A stretch of DNA of 61,499 nucleotides from Brevibacillus sp. (GTDB lineage Bacteria > Bacillota > Bacilli > Brevibacillales > Brevibacillaceae): the NCBI GenBank assembly GCA_017656235.1, contig JACDOF010000017.1, positions 1-61,499 of the forward strand, written 5' to 3'. This document shows, in pieces, positions 9,745 to 18,245 of this stretch. Under the pieces are notes generated by a model. That model did not search any database and had not been told where the DNA came from. It saw only the letters and a program-made list of their open reading frames with translations. The stretch's first letter is position 1. Each line of letters begins with the position of its first letter. A program made the position numbers and the translations under genes.

Positions 9745-10359
9745 ATGATCTCTGCTTTTCTGCACGGTTTCCTTTTGGCCTTGGGACTGATTCTGCCTCT
9801 TGGCGCCCAAAACGTTTTTGTCTTTCAGCAAGGAGCGACCCAACCTGCCTTTGTTCGTGCGCTGCCGGTGATCCTCACCGCCTCTTTTTGCGATACGCTT
9901 TTGATTTTGCTGGCCGTATGGGGTGTCTCGCTGATCGTGCTGCAGGTGGTCTGGTTAAAGACCCTGCTCTTTTTGGGAGGAATGGTTTTTCTGTTGTACA
10001 TGGGTTATGCCACCTGGACCTCACCTGCCGGGAGCCCGGCAGAAGAACGGCCTGAACCTCTCTCCCCGCGTCAGCAGGTCGCCTTTGCCGCTTCTGTCTC
10101 GCTTTTGAATCCGCACGCGATCATGGACACGATCGGCGTCATCGGCACCAACTCCCTGCAGTACGACGCACCGGAGAAGTGGGTTTATACCGCTTCCTGC
10201 ATCCTGGTTTCCTTTGTCTGGTTCGTCGGACTGGCGGTATGCGGCCGACTGATTGGCCGCCTTGACCGCTCCGGCAAGTGGCTGAAGAGGATCAACCGTC
10301 TCTCTGCGCTGATCATCTGGGGTGTGGCCCTTTACATGGGGCGTCAGCTGCTGGGCTGA
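9745..10359 (+). CDS. LysE/ArgO-family amino acid exporter
   Basis: Small polytopic membrane protein, about 204 residues, with about six hydrophobic helices. It carries the LysE/RhtB hallmark LPLGAQNVFVFQQGA in the first helix region and SLLNPHAIMDTIGVIG in the middle, both typical of the LysE/YggA(ArgO) branch that exports basic amino acids. The ATG at 9745 is chosen because AAGGAG lies nine bases upstream; an earlier ATG at 9718 has no site. It is one of two clear plus-strand genes and converges on wecB. Substrate (lysine or arginine) is inferred from family only. A lysine aminomutase lies 35 kb away, but no link can be shown. Confidence 0.88.
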   Translation: MISAFLHGFLLALGLILPLGAQNVFVFQQGATQPAFVRALPVILTASFCDTLLILLAVWGVSLIVLQVVWLKTLLFLGGMVFLLYMGYATWTSPAGSPAEERPEPLSPRQQVAFAASVSLLNPHAIMDTIGVIGTNSLQYDAPEKWVYTASCILVSFVWFVGLAVCGRLIGRLDRSGKWLKRINRLSALIIWGVALYMGRQLLG

Positions 10360-10371
10360 AGGTTGTTACAG

Positions 10372-10398
10372 AAAACGAGGCGTCGTTCCAACGCCTCG
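10372..10398 (-). terminator. Terminator of wecB
   Basis: CGAGGCGT and ACGCCTCG form an 8-bp stem with a 7-base loop, followed on the minus strand by TTTT. It lies between the convergent exporter and wecB genes. The T-run sits on the wecB side; the plus side has none. Confidence 0.65.
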
Positions 10399-10420
10399 CC
10401 AGTTCCCCCAACAGGGAATA

Positions 10421-11596
10421 TCAGGATTTCGTCAAATGTATGTCCACAGACTGAAAAGGGGCAGGCGGATGCGGCCGTCTGCCGAAATGGTACAAAATCG
10501 CTTCGACAATGCGGCGGGATGCCTCTCCATCGCCGTAGGGGTTGACCGCACGAGCCATCGCTTCGTACGCGGCCGGGTCACGGAGCAGTTCGTCTGCCAT
10601 CCGGTAAACCTGATCTTCACTGGTGCCAGCCAGTTTCAAGGTGCCGGCGGCAATGCCTTCCGGCCGTTCGGTCGTATCCCTGAGCACCAGTACCGGGACA
10701 CCAAGCGAAGGAGCCTCTTCCTGTACGCCTCCCGAATCGGTCAGGATGATGTAGGCGCGACGGGCAAAGTTGTGGAAATCAAATGCGTCCAATGGCTCGA
10801 TCAAATGGATGCGGGAGTGGCCCCCAAGCACCTCCCGGGCCACTTCCTGCACGGCCGGATTGAGGTGTACGGGGTACACCACGGCAATCTCTTCCCGTTC
10901 TTCCACCAGGCGCCGCACCGCACGGAAAATGCGCCGCATCGGATCCCCCAGGTTTTCCCGCCTGTGGGCGGTCATCAGCACCATCTTTTTTCCCTCGATC
11001 TCAGACAGTACAGGATGGCGGTAGTCACTTTTCACCGTCGTCTTCAGTGCGTCAATCGCCGTGTTGCCGGTAATGTAAATGGAGGATTCCGGCTTGTTTT
11101 CCCTAAGCAGGTTCTTCGCTGCCCCGACCGTTGGCGCAAAATGCAAATCAGCCATGACTCCGGTCAGCTGCCGGTTCATCTCTTCCGGAAACGGCGAATA
11201 CTTGTCCCAGGTGCGGAGCCCTGCCTCGACGTGACCAATCGCCACCTGGTTGTAAAACGCGGCCAGGCTGGCCGCAAACGTCGTTGTCGTGTCGCCGTGG
11301 ACCAATACGATGTCCGGCTGGTGTTCCCCGATTGCCTTGTACAGGCTGTCCAAGGCGCGGATGGTCACATCAGCCAGCGACTGCCGCTCTTTCATGATGT
11401 TGAGATCAATATGCGGCTCAATGTGAAAGATGTTCAGCACCTGATCCAGCATTTGCCGGTGCTGTGCCGTGACACAGACCAGCGACTGGATCTCCTCTGG
11501 ATAACGGTTCAGCTCATGGACCAACGGCGCCATCTTGATCGCCTCCGGCCGGGTACCGAACACCGTCATCACTTTCAGCTTCTTCATCATCATCAC
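10421..11596 (-). CDS. wecB: UDP-N-acetylglucosamine 2-epimerase (non-hydrolysing)
   Basis: Interconverts UDP-GlcNAc and UDP-ManNAc for wall teichoic acid or secondary cell wall polymer synthesis (mnaA in Bacillus). About 390 residues. N-terminal KVMTVFGTRPEAIKMAPL is the family hallmark, followed by HGDTTTTFAASLAAFY, GHVEAGLRT, and later TAHRRENLG and LTDSGGVQEEAPSLGVPVLVLRDTTERPE (UDP-binding region). The start is in GTG ATG ATG ATG beginning at 11596; AGGTGAT overlaps the upstream upp stop and serves as ribosome-binding site, so the exact ATG (11593, 11590 or 11587) is uncertain. Directly downstream of upp with no gap, so translationally coupled. SLH proteins bind pyruvylated ManNAc-containing polymers, which fits the surface protein nearby. 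Confidence 0.95.
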   Translation of the reverse strand: MMMMKKLKVMTVFGTRPEAIKMAPLVHELNRYPEEIQSLVCVTAQHRQMLDQVLNIFHIEPHIDLNIMKERQSLADVTIRALDSLYKAIGEHQPDIVLVHGDTTTTFAASLAAFYNQVAIGHVEAGLRTWDKYSPFPEEMNRQLTGVMADLHFAPTVGAAKNLLRENKPESSIYITGNTAIDALKTTVKSDYRHPVLSEIEGKKMVLMTAHRRENLGDPMRRIFRAVRRLVEEREEIAVVYPVHLNPAVQEVAREVLGGHSRIHLIEPLDAFDFHNFARRAYIILTDSGGVQEEAPSLGVPVLVLRDTTERPEGIAAGTLKLAGTSEDQVYRMADELLRDPAAYEAMARAVNPYGDGEASRRIVEAILYHFGRRPHPPAPFQSVDIHLTKS

Positions 11597-12226
11597 CTAC
11601 TTCGTTCCGTACAGGCGATCACCGGCGTCGCCCAGACCAGGGACGATATAGCCGTGTTCATTGAGGCGGTCGTCGACGGCCGCTACGAAGATATCAACGT
11701 CCGGATGCTCTTCCTGGATCACTTTTATTCCTTCCGGCGCCGCAATCAGGCACATCAGCTTCAAGCTTTTCGCGCCGCGCTGTTTCAACGCGGTCAGAGC
11801 CGCGGAGGCCGATCCACCGGTTGCGAGCATCGGATCGATCACAATCAGCTCGCGCTCCTCGATGTCGGTTGGCAGCTTGACATAGTATTCGACCGGTTTT
11901 AACGTCTCCGGATCGCGGTACAGCCCAACATGCCCCACCTTGGCAGCCGGAATCAGCTTGAGGATGCCGTCCACCATGCCCAGACCGGCGCGCAGGATCG
12001 GAATCAGCCCTACTTTTTTGCCGGAGATCACCTGGGCCTTGCACTGGGAGACAGGCGTCTCGATGATTACTTCTTCCAGCGGCAGGTCTCGCGTGATTTC
12101 ATAGGCCATCAGCGTGGCCACTTCGTCCACCAGTTCGCGGAATTCTTTGGTCCCCGTATGTTTATCGCGGATAAACGTCAGTTTATGCTGGATCAATGGG
12201 TGGTCAAACACATAGACTCGACTCAT
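11597..12226 (-). CDS. upp: Uracil phosphoribosyltransferase
   Basis: Pyrimidine salvage: uracil plus PRPP gives UMP. 209 residues, the family length. It starts [20 protein letters not shown], has [11 protein letters not shown], and carries the PRPP loop [16 protein letters not shown] and the uracil-binding [17 protein letters not shown] end. The frame is open 83 codons further upstream, but that stretch has no resemblance to the family. ATG 12226 has GGGGGAG eight bases before it, so it is chosen. A sigma-A promoter lies about 115 bases upstream. The next gene, wecB, is coupled. Confidence 0.97.
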   Translation of the reverse strand: MSRVYVFDHPLIQHKLTFIRDKHTGTKEFRELVDEVATLMAYEITRDLPLEEVIIETPVSQCKAQVISGKKVGLIPILRAGLGMVDGILKLIPAAKVGHVGLYRDPETLKPVEYYVKLPTDIEERELIVIDPMLATGGSASAALTALKQRGAKSLKLMCLIAAPEGIKVIQEEHPDVDIFVAAVDDRLNEHGYIVPGLGDAGDRLYGTK

Positions 12227-12340
12227 TCGTATAACTCCCCCGTTATTTCGCTTTCTAGCTTGCTCACCGCTTTGCCGCGCCCGCATGTTACATTTGACTG
12301 CCAGGTCGATAGGGTTGTATCGCACAGCGAAGCTTTTCTT

Positions 12341-12369
12341 ATGATACTGGAGCCGGCGGGCAACGTCAA
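12341..12369 (-). promoter_or_regulatory. Sigma-A promoter of upp-wecB
   Basis: Minus-strand TTGACG (12369-12364), 17-base spacer, TATCAT (12346-12341). It lies between the glyA terminator and upp and implies a leader of about 105-110 bases. No attenuator structure was recognised in that leader. Confidence 0.7.
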
Positions 12370-12438
12370 TTTTTTGCGGTCGGCGGAAACTAGCCAGCGA
12401 AACGACGCATCCGCAGGGTATCGGTGTCTTTAGGCATG

Positions 12439-12464
12439 AAAAACCGCCGGGCAGCGCCCGACGG
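12439..12464 (-). terminator. Terminator of glyA
   Basis: Nine-pair GC-rich stem (CCGCCGGGC with GCCCGACGG, one G-T pair on the RNA) and a 3-base loop, followed on the minus strand by five T residues. It lies 57 bases after the glyA stop. Confidence 0.9.
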
Positions 12465-12520
12465 CCTTTCACCATCTCGTTATCATCTCGTTATGCCGTT
12501 TCCGTTTGCGGTTTTCCCGG

Positions 12521-13771
12521 TTACACGTCCAGTCCGGGATACAGCGGAAAACGTGAGCAGAGTGCCGCGACGCGCTGACGTGCTTCCTCATGCTTTGCCT
12601 GATCTTCCGGGTTCTTTAACGTCAGTGCAATGATTGCAGCCACTTCCTTCATCGCTTCCTCGTCAAAACCGCGAGTGGTTACGGCCGGTGTCCCCATCCG
12701 GATTCCGCTGGTCACAAACGGGCTTTCCGGATCGTACGGGATCGTGTTTTTGTTGGTGGTGATGTTCACTTCATCCAGCAGATGTTCCGCCACTTTTCCT
12801 GTCAAACCGAGGTTGCGGACGTCAACCAGAACGAGGTGATTATCGGTACCGCCAGAAACCAACTGCAGACCTTCCGCCTTCAGCGCCTCGGCAAACGCGG
12901 CCGCGTTCTTCACAATCCGTCTGGCGTACTCTTTGAACTCCGGCTTCAGCGCTTCGCCAAAAGCCACCGCCTTGGCCGCAATAACATGCATGAGCGGACC
13001 TCCCTGCACGCCTGGAAAGACGGATTTGTCGATCGCTTTGGCAAACTCCTCCTTGCAGAGGATCAGACCTCCGCGTGGGCCGCGCAGCGTCTTGTGCGTG
13101 GTAGACGTAACAAAATGCGCGTACGGAACAGGATTTTGATGCAGTCCTGCCGCTACCAGTCCGGCAATATGAGCCATGTCAACCATCAGGTAGGCTCCCG
13201 CTTCATCGGCGATTTCGCGCAGCCGGGCAAAGTCAATCTCCCGCGGATATGCGCTTGCACCAGCGACGATCAACTTTGGTTTGTGTTCCAGCGCTTTTTG
13301 CCGGACTTCGTCGTAATCGAGCAGATGGGTTTCCCGGTCCACGCCGTATTCCACAAAGTTGTACAGCGAGCCGGAGAAGTTGACCGGACTGCCGTGGGTG
13401 AGGTGACCACCGTGAGCCAGGTTCATCCCCAGCACCGTATCGCCCGGTTTCAGAACAGACATGTACACAGCCATGTTGGCTTGGGCGCCGGAGTGCGGCT
13501 GGACGTTGGCATGTTCGGCACCAAACAGTTCTTTCAGGCGGTCACGAGCAATGTTTTCCACGATGTCAACATATTCGCATCCTCCGTAGTAGCGGCGGCC
13601 CGGATATCCCTCTGCATACTTGTTGGTCAGTACGGTGCCTGCCGCTTCCAGCACGGCCCGGCTGACGAAGTTCTCCGAGGCGATCAATTCGATCTTCTCC
13701 CGCTGCCTGCGCAGTTCCAGCCCAATCGCTTCGGCGACCTGCGGATCTTGCTCCTTCAGGAATTCCAACAT
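12521..13771 (-). CDS. glyA: Serine hydroxymethyltransferase
   Basis: PLP enzyme converting serine and tetrahydrofolate to glycine and methylene-THF; the main one-carbon source. 416 residues. It shows [42 protein letters not shown], and the PLP-lysine segment [18 protein letters not shown] 13771 has GGAGGAG eight bases upstream; 26 codons of open frame further up have no family match. It follows ywlG and is preceded by an unusual 52-base palindrome (13813-13864), a possible control element. Confidence 0.98.
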   Translation of the reverse strand: MLEFLKEQDPQVAEAIGLELRRQREKIELIASENFVSRAVLEAAGTVLTNKYAEGYPGRRYYGGCEYVDIVENIARDRLKELFGAEHANVQPHSGAQANMAVYMSVLKPGDTVLGMNLAHGGHLTHGSPVNFSGSLYNFVEYGVDRETHLLDYDEVRQKALEHKPKLIVAGASAYPREIDFARLREIADEAGAYLMVDMAHIAGLVAAGLHQNPVPYAHFVTSTTHKTLRGPRGGLILCKEEFAKAIDKSVFPGVQGGPLMHVIAAKAVAFGEALKPEFKEYARRIVKNAAAFAEALKAEGLQLVSGGTDNHLVLVDVRNLGLTGKVAEHLLDEVNITTNKNTIPYDPESPFVTSGIRMGTPAVTTRGFDEEAMKEVAAIIALTLKNPEDQAKHEEARQRVAALCSRFPLYPGLDV

Positions 13772-13812
13772 GTCTTTCTCCTCCTCTGTATGTAACTGAA
13801 CGCCCTTTGCAC

Positions 13813-13864
13813 ACAGCCGGTTGACTGCGATGGCCATGATAACAGCCATGGCGCAACCGGCTGT
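13813..13864 (-). repeat. Two-tier inverted repeat in the glyA leader
   Basis: A perfect 11-bp outer repeat (ACAGCCGGTTG at 13813-13823 with CAACCGGCTGT at 13854-13864) encloses an inner ATGGC/GCCAT stem. It sits 42-93 bases before the glyA start and just after the ywlG stop. There is no T-run on either side, so it is not a simple terminator. It could be an operator, an mRNA stabiliser or a processing site. Confidence 0.6.
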
Positions 13865-13875
13865 ACGGTCGCTGC

Positions 13876-14445
13876 TTACCGGCAGCTGGCATCAGGCGCC
13901 GTCCGTTCGTAGACTGCCCGGCTGCCGCCAATCAGTTTGGGGCGTGTGCCGGCTGCCGTCACATGTGCCTGCCCGATCTGACGAATACTCGGCCGGATCG
14001 GCACCGCAACGTGCTTCAAATGCATCCCGATCAGCGTATCGCCGATATCAATCCCGGCATGTGCCTTCACATGTTCCACTACCACGGGAGATTCCAGTGC
14101 CTGGTAGGCGCAGGCGGCCATCGATCCGCCCGCCGACGGCACAGGCACTACGGAAACTTCCTCCAGGCCGTAGGTCTCCATCGTGCTTCGTTCCACTACC
14201 AACGCCCGGTTAAGGTGTTCGCAGCACTGAAAAGCAAGGGCGAACCCGTGCAGCTGCTGCACGTGCCGAATCCCCCGGTACAGCGCCTCAGCCACATCCT
14301 TGCTGCCCGCCCTGCCGATCTTTTTGCCGAGCACTTCACTGGTACTGCATCCGATCACCAGGATCTGCCCAGGGCGAAGCCCGGCCAGCTGCTGCACTTC
14401 TGTCACCACGGTTCGCACCTGTTGTTCGATCAGCGACAGGTCCAC
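13876..14445 (-). CDS. ywlG: YwlG family protein (UPF0340, TIGR01440)
   Basis: Function not established. 189 residues, full family length, with [38 protein letters not shown] and [19 protein letters not shown] characteristic of the family. It is predicted soluble and cytoplasmic with no signal or helices. It starts one base after the rpiB stop, so it is coupled to it, and keeps the B. subtilis order rpiB(ywlF)-ywlG-glyA. Conserved co-location with glyA and rpiB suggests a central-metabolism role, but that is inference. Confidence 0.93.
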   Translation of the reverse strand: MDLSLIEQQVRTVVTEVQQLAGLRPGQILVIGCSTSEVLGKKIGRAGSKDVAEALYRGIRHVQQLHGFALAFQCCEHLNRALVVERSTMETYGLEEVSVVPVPSAGGSMAACAYQALESPVVVEHVKAHAGIDIGDTLIGMHLKHVAVPIRPSIRQIGQAHVTAAGTRPKLIGGSRAVYERTAPDASCR

Positions 14446-14446
14446 C

Positions 14447-14902
14447 TTACTTCACTCCCAAGTGCTTTGCTTCGATCTCCCTTACCTTTTCTACCCGACG
14501 GGCGTGACGTCCTCCCTGGAATTCCGTCTCCAGCCAGATCTTGACGACGTCAAGGGCAAGCCCGGGACCAATGACACGTTCTCCCAGCGCCAGGATGTTG
14601 GAGTCGTTGTGTTCGCGCGTCGCGCGGGCCGAAAATGTGTCGTGCGCGATCGCGCAGCGAATACCTGGTACTTTGTTGGCCGCAATCGACATCCCGATGC
14701 CTGTCCCACACACCAAAATGCCGCGGTCGAATTCTCCAGCCGCCACCTTTTCGGCCACCGGCAGCGCATAGTCCGGGTAATCGACCGATTCTTCACAGGT
14801 ACAGCCAAAATCCTCATAGGCAATGTCCATCGAGTCGAGCAGTTTTTTTATTTCTTCTTTCAATCGAAATCCGCCGTGATCGGCGCCCAAGGCCACTTTC
14901 AT
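14447..14902 (-). CDS. rpiB: Ribose 5-phosphate isomerase B
   Basis: Interconverts ribose 5-phosphate and ribulose 5-phosphate in the pentose phosphate pathway. 151 residues, normal. It starts MKVALGADHGGFRLKEEI, with catalytic Cys in RGILVCGTGIGMSIAANK and RCAIAHDTFSA following. ATG 14902 is preceded by GTGGAGGGTGG. It is the first gene of the rpiB-ywlG-glyA unit; a TATAAT lies about 50 bases upstream. Confidence 0.97.
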   Translation of the reverse strand: MKVALGADHGGFRLKEEIKKLLDSMDIAYEDFGCTCEESVDYPDYALPVAEKVAAGEFDRGILVCGTGIGMSIAANKVPGIRCAIAHDTFSARATREHNDSNILALGERVIGPGLALDVVKIWLETEFQGGRHARRVEKVREIEAKHLGVK

Positions 14903-14949
14903 TTGCCACCCTCCACACTTTGGTCATGACACGCTGTCTGGATGATTGT

Positions 14950-14978
14950 ATTATACCTCATTCCCGTGCTCTTTCCCA
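14950..14978 (-). promoter_or_regulatory. Probable promoter of rpiB-ywlG-glyA
   Basis: Perfect TATAAT on the minus strand (14955-14950). The -35 position at 17 bases is only TGGGAA, so it is weak. The region between ywlE and rpiB is AT-rich (166 bases) and otherwise empty; AACATT and AATGTT arms at 14988-14993 and 15012-15017 flank an A/T-rich centre upstream. Confidence 0.45.
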
Positions 14979-15068
14979 CAAAAACTAAACATTCTTCACC
15001 AAAAACAATAAAATGTTCGTTTTTTCTACAACAGATGATTGCTTCGCTGAAATCCCTCTCCAACCATC

Positions 15069-15524
15069 TTATTCCTTGTGCTCTGAAGCGGTGAGTTTCT
15101 CGCTCAGACGATCCAGCAGTTGGTCCAGTTGCTCCAGGCACTTGGTGTAGATGTCGAGACTCCCCCCAAAGGGGTCGGCAACGTCCTCATCCTCTGTAAA
15201 ACCGACGTACTCTTTCAGGGTGTATACCTTGTCCACCTGGTCGGGAAACAAGTCACAAACAACTCCTTTGTGCCCCTTGGTCATGGTCAGCACCAGATCC
15301 GCCCACGTTATCAACTCGTCTGTCAACCGCCGGGCGGAGTGCTCCAGCCGAACGCCCCGCTGTTCCAGCGCAAGCAGCGCATTTTCCGAAGCCTTTTCTC
15401 CATCCAAAGCAGCTACGCCCGCCGACTTGATTTCCACCCCTGTTCCCTTTACCTTTTCCCGCAGCAGCGCTTCTGCCATCGGACTGCGACACGTGTTTCC
15501 CGTACAGACAAACAGAATGTGCAT
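15069..15524 (-). CDS. ywlE: Protein-arginine phosphatase / LMW phosphatase YwlE
   Basis: Low-molecular-weight phosphatase fold. The P-loop is VCTGNTCRSPMAEAL at the extreme N-terminus, where the Thr after the catalytic Cys matches the arginine-phosphatase YwlE type rather than tyrosine-specific relatives. The general-acid Asp lies in VADPFGG. 151 residues. ATG 15524 is chosen with GAGGGTGA upstream; open frame up to 15590 is not part of the family. YwlE counteracts McsB protein-arginine phosphorylation in B. subtilis. It is the last gene of the tsaC-mntP-ywlE unit. Confidence 0.93.
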   Translation of the reverse strand: MHILFVCTGNTCRSPMAEALLREKVKGTGVEIKSAGVAALDGEKASENALLALEQRGVRLEHSARRLTDELITWADLVLTMTKGHKGVVCDLFPDQVDKVYTLKEYVGFTEDEDVADPFGGSLDIYTKCLEQLDQLLDRLSEKLTASEHKE

Positions 15525-15567
15525 CCCGTCTTCACCCTCTCTCGCGGTTTTGTCCCATCGTCTTGCA

Positions 15568-16128
15568 TCACAGCATAAACTTGATCCCAAACACGATCAG
15601 GATCAGCCCGCCCATCAGCTCGCTGTAACCTCCCATCCAACCGCTGACATGGCGCCCCAACAATAGACCGCAACCAGCCATCATTCCCCCGATCAAACCG
15701 AACAGACTGACCGCCAGCAGACGGTTGACGTTCATCAGGCCAAACGAGAATCCGACCGAAAGCGCATCGAGACTGACGCTAAAAGCAAACAATAACAATC
15801 CCAAGCCGTTCGTTTTCAGCAGACTTGGCTGCTCGCTCTGAAAAATGCCTCCCCACAGCATATGCAGTCCCAAGAGCGTGAGAACCGCTCCTCCCAGCAT
15901 GACGGCGACATCGCCAATCACTTCCGATAAGGATATGCCGATCAAGATGCCAATTAAAGGCATAGCCACATGAAAAAGGCCGATCGTCGCGCTGACGCGG
16001 AATACCTCACGCACCCTCATGCCGATCATGCCGACGCCTATGCCTAACGAGAAAGCGTCCATTCCCAGGGCAACGGCAATCATCAGCAGGGTGAGAAATT
16101 GTCCCCACTGGAACAAGGAGATGTCCAC
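15568..16128 (-). CDS. mntP: Manganese efflux pump MntP
   Basis: Exports Mn(II). 186 residues and about six hydrophobic helices, with the DUF204/MntP motifs ALGMDAFSLGIGVGM in helix 1 and FSVSLDALSVGFSFGL in the second half; the paired Asp residues are thought to coordinate the metal. B. subtilis ywlD is the orthologue in the same position. No yybP-ykoY-type Mn riboswitch was recognised; the gene lies about 55 bases downstream of tsaC and is probably co-transcribed with it. Confidence 0.93.
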   Translation of the reverse strand: MDISLFQWGQFLTLLMIAVALGMDAFSLGIGVGMIGMRVREVFRVSATIGLFHVAMPLIGILIGISLSEVIGDVAVMLGGAVLTLLGLHMLWGGIFQSEQPSLLKTNGLGLLLFAFSVSLDALSVGFSFGLMNVNRLLAVSLFGLIGGMMAGCGLLLGRHVSGWMGGYSELMGGLILIVFGIKFML

Positions 16129-16184
16129 GCTGCTTCCCCTCCTGTCCTTTCACCATATGCGGACAAAAGGGGAAACATGTCCGG

Positions 16185-17261
16185 TCAGACGCAGATGATC
16201 CGACCGCCTGCCGCTTTTTCCAAACGGTTCATAATCGCGGCCCCCAGCCCTGTCCGCGGAAAGGCCTGGGCCACAATATACGCCACCTGTTCCTCATCGA
16301 AGCGGCGCAGACAGGCGTACAGCTCACGGGCGGCAGCGGACAGATCGCTGTTGGCACCGCAGCGGAGAACAAGGTCAGCACAATGCTGCTGCTGCCACCA
16401 ATGGACGGTTTCTGCAGGTGCCAGCACACCTGTTTTCAGTCCGGCCCGAGATGCGCTGTTCAAAAGCTCCAGCATCCGCTCGCGGACTGCCTCCGGCTCC
16501 CCGTCCACCACCCACAATTCCCCTTGCGGAGCGTAGTGAGTGTACTTCATCCCGGGTGAACGGGGCTGTTCCGCTTCCCGCGCGAGCGCCGGATCAACTG
16601 CCACTTCTCCCAGAACCTCAGCCAGCTGCTCCCGGGTGATCCCGCCAGGGCGCAGGATCATCGCCGGCTGAGCAGTCACATCCAGAACAGTTGATTCCAC
16701 GCCGACACCTGCACTGCCGCCATCAAGCACACCGGCAATCCGTCCGTCCAGATCGGCCAGAACATGCTTGGCGGTCGTCGGACTGGGCCGTCCGGAACGG
16801 TTTGCACTGGGGGCGGCGATTGGTACACCCGCTTCCCGGATCAGGGCCCGAGCCAGTTGATGGTCCGGCATCCGCACGCCCACCGCATCCAGTCCAGCCG
16901 TCACCCGCTCCGCTACCAGTGCCTGTTTGGGCAGAATCAGTGTCAGGGGTCCAGGCCAGAAGCGCTCCATCAACCGTTCTGCCTGTTTCGGCACGTCACG
17001 GGCAACCATGCTCAACTGCTCCCTGTCGCTAATGTGGACAATGAGCGGATTGTCACTGGGCCTGCCTTTTGCTCTGAATATTTTTTCCACAGCCTGGTCG
17101 GACAATGCATTGGCTCCCAGTCCGTACACCGTCTCGGTCGGAAACGCGACAACTTCTCCCTGCCGTATCAACCGTGCTGCATCCACAATCTGTGCATAAT
17201 TTTTTTCGTCGTCCACATCGTTTTCCACATGCCAAACTTTTGTTTGCTTCTGATCATCCAT
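16185..17261 (-). CDS. ywlC: Threonylcarbamoyl-AMP synthase (Sua5/YwlC type)
   Basis: Makes threonylcarbamoyl-AMP from threonine, bicarbonate and ATP for t6A37 tRNA modification. About 358 residues: an N-terminal YrdC domain (GEVVAFPTETVYGLGANAL, KGRPSDNPLIVHI, VGVRMPDHQLARALI, PSANRSGRPSPTTAKHV) plus the C-terminal Sua5 domain (SPGMKYTHYAP linker onward), so it is the long Sua5 form and not short TsaC. ATG 17261 is preferred over the TTG at 17285 because AAAGGA lies upstream and the preceding residues are not family-like. It has its own sigma-A promoter with DnaA-box-like sites just upstream. Confidence 0.94.
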   Translation of the reverse strand: MDDQKQTKVWHVENDVDDEKNYAQIVDAARLIRQGEVVAFPTETVYGLGANALSDQAVEKIFRAKGRPSDNPLIVHISDREQLSMVARDVPKQAERLMERFWPGPLTLILPKQALVAERVTAGLDAVGVRMPDHQLARALIREAGVPIAAPSANRSGRPSPTTAKHVLADLDGRIAGVLDGGSAGVGVESTVLDVTAQPAMILRPGGITREQLAEVLGEVAVDPALAREAEQPRSPGMKYTHYAPQGELWVVDGEPEAVRERMLELLNSASRAGLKTGVLAPAETVHWWQQQHCADLVLRCGANSDLSAAARELYACLRRFDEEQVAYIVAQAFPRTGLGAAIMNRLEKAAGGRIICV

Positions 17262-17311
17262 TGCCGAGAATTCCTTTCCTGTCAAAGCGAGATGAGCCGT
17301 TTGCTTCCCCC

Positions 17312-17340
17312 AGTATAGAGGCTCCGTGAAAAGTTTTCAA
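17312..17340 (-). promoter_or_regulatory. Sigma-A promoter of tsaC(ywlC)-mntP-ywlE
   Basis: Minus strand TTGAAA (17340-17335), 17-base spacer, TATACT (17317-17312). Leader of about 45 bases to the ATG at 17261. Confidence 0.75.
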
Positions 17341-17345
17341 CAGCC

Positions 17346-17365
17346 TGTGGGTAACTTGTGAATAA
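17346..17365 (-). promoter_or_regulatory. Pair of DnaA-box-like 9-mers
   Basis: On the minus strand TTATTCACA (17365-17357) and TTACCCACA (17354-17346) each differ from the DnaA box TTATCCACA at one position. They are in the same orientation with 11-base periodicity, immediately upstream of the -35 element of the tsaC promoter. Confidence 0.45.
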
Positions 17366-17379
17366 CTTGGGTATAAGGG

Positions 17380-17414
17380 CAATACAAACCCCCTACCTCA
17401 ATGAGATAGGGGGT
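17380..17414 (-). terminator. Terminator of spoIIR
   Basis: A 12-pair stem (ACCCCCTACCTC with GAGATAGGGGGT, one G-T pair on the RNA) with a 3-base loop, followed on the minus strand by TTTGTATT. It lies 12 bases after the spoIIR stop. The U-run is imperfect. Confidence 0.7.
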
Positions 17415-17425
17415 GGGAGAGGCGA

Positions 17426-18082
17426 TTATGAAAAGAGAGAAACGAGTTTTTCCCAGAAGAAGAATCGCACTTCCACTTGCGATGCGGTCTCTTCTGCAGG
17501 AGAATCCGCTGCCGCATCCGGACCCGCAGCCGGATCGGCGTTCTCCCGGCTTACAGTCTGTTCGTCGGGGGATTGGCTGCTTCGCTGCACCGCTTCCCCA
17601 TTGGACATGTCGATAAAGCAGAGTGGTGGAAAGAGCACACACCACCAGTTTTGTCCTTCGGCCCGCCCAATTTTGACCAGCAAGGCTTCATATTCCCCGG
17701 CGGGATATACGTATCGACCATACAGCTTGGTGGGAAACGCCACTTGGCCGAACTGTACGTCCGCTCCGTAGGAGTAACCCCGCTCGCGAATGGTCCGGAT
17801 GACAAGCGCTTGCAGTTCAGGCAGCCGCTCGACAAGCTGAGAGCGAGCATCCTCAATGGATCCAACCTCGCTTATCCAGCCGTTCACCTGATCCACAATC
17901 GCATCCCGCACCTCTCGCTTGAGCCACTGATCGTAAAATGAATCACTGTTGGCGATGATGCGCAGCCGAATCGACTGCTGCGGAATCGGTCCCGGATCGT
18001 TGACACTGGCCGCATCCAATTGGTTTTCCCAGCTCATCATCCCTGTCAACAAGGCAAATACCAGAAAAAAGAACCGCTTCAT
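17426..18082 (-). CDS. spoIIR: Stage II sporulation protein R
   Basis: Secreted forespore signal that triggers SpoIIGA-dependent processing of pro-sigma-E in the mother cell. 218 residues with an N-terminal signal peptide (KRFFFLVFALLTGMMSW...), then the SpoIIR core: IRLRIIANSDSFYDQWLKREVRD, and FPTKLYGRYVYPAGEYEALL followed by GQNWWCVLFPPLCFID. A Pro/Ala/Asp-rich low-complexity linker precedes a short EVRFFFWEKL tail. ATG 18082 has GAGAGGG five bases upstream. It sits between prmC and ywlC as in B. subtilis. A sigma-F promoter would be expected, but none matching the consensus was found in the 160 bases upstream. Confidence 0.94.
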   Translation of the reverse strand: MKRFFFLVFALLTGMMSWENQLDAASVNDPGPIPQQSIRLRIIANSDSFYDQWLKREVRDAIVDQVNGWISEVGSIEDARSQLVERLPELQALVIRTIRERGYSYGADVQFGQVAFPTKLYGRYVYPAGEYEALLVKIGRAEGQNWWCVLFPPLCFIDMSNGEAVQRSSQSPDEQTVSRENADPAAGPDAAADSPAEETASQVEVRFFFWEKLVSLFS

Positions 18083-18245
18083 TGTTACCCTCTCCCCGTC
18101 ATCCATCGTTTCATGGATCCTGCTTTCTCTTTTGGTAGCAGTATGGACGAGAAATCTGGCAACCATACGCGGTTCTGAAAAATCTGTTCGAGATGAGCAG
18201 GGATCGACTGGTCGACAAGCGGAAAGCACTTAAAGCACTTCCCCG

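Noticed and set aside
10322-11902. 526-codon plus-strand ORF
   Set aside because: Antisense of wecB and part of upp; both minus-strand genes are certain.
12227-12475. 83-codon N-terminal extension of upp
   Set aside because: Not present in the uracil phosphoribosyltransferase family, and it contains the upp promoter. ATG 12226 has the proper ribosome-binding site.
13772-13875. glyA leader as glycine riboswitch or T-box
   Set aside because: Too short and without the conserved cores. Only the nested palindrome is there.
14899-15141. 80-codon minus-strand ORF between ywlE and rpiB
   Set aside because: It overlaps the end of ywlE and the rpiB promoter, lacks a ribosome-binding site, and the translation resembles no family.
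16129-16184. yybP-ykoY manganese riboswitch before mntP
   Set aside because: The gap is only about 55 bases and has no such structure. mntP appears to be co-transcribed with tsaC.
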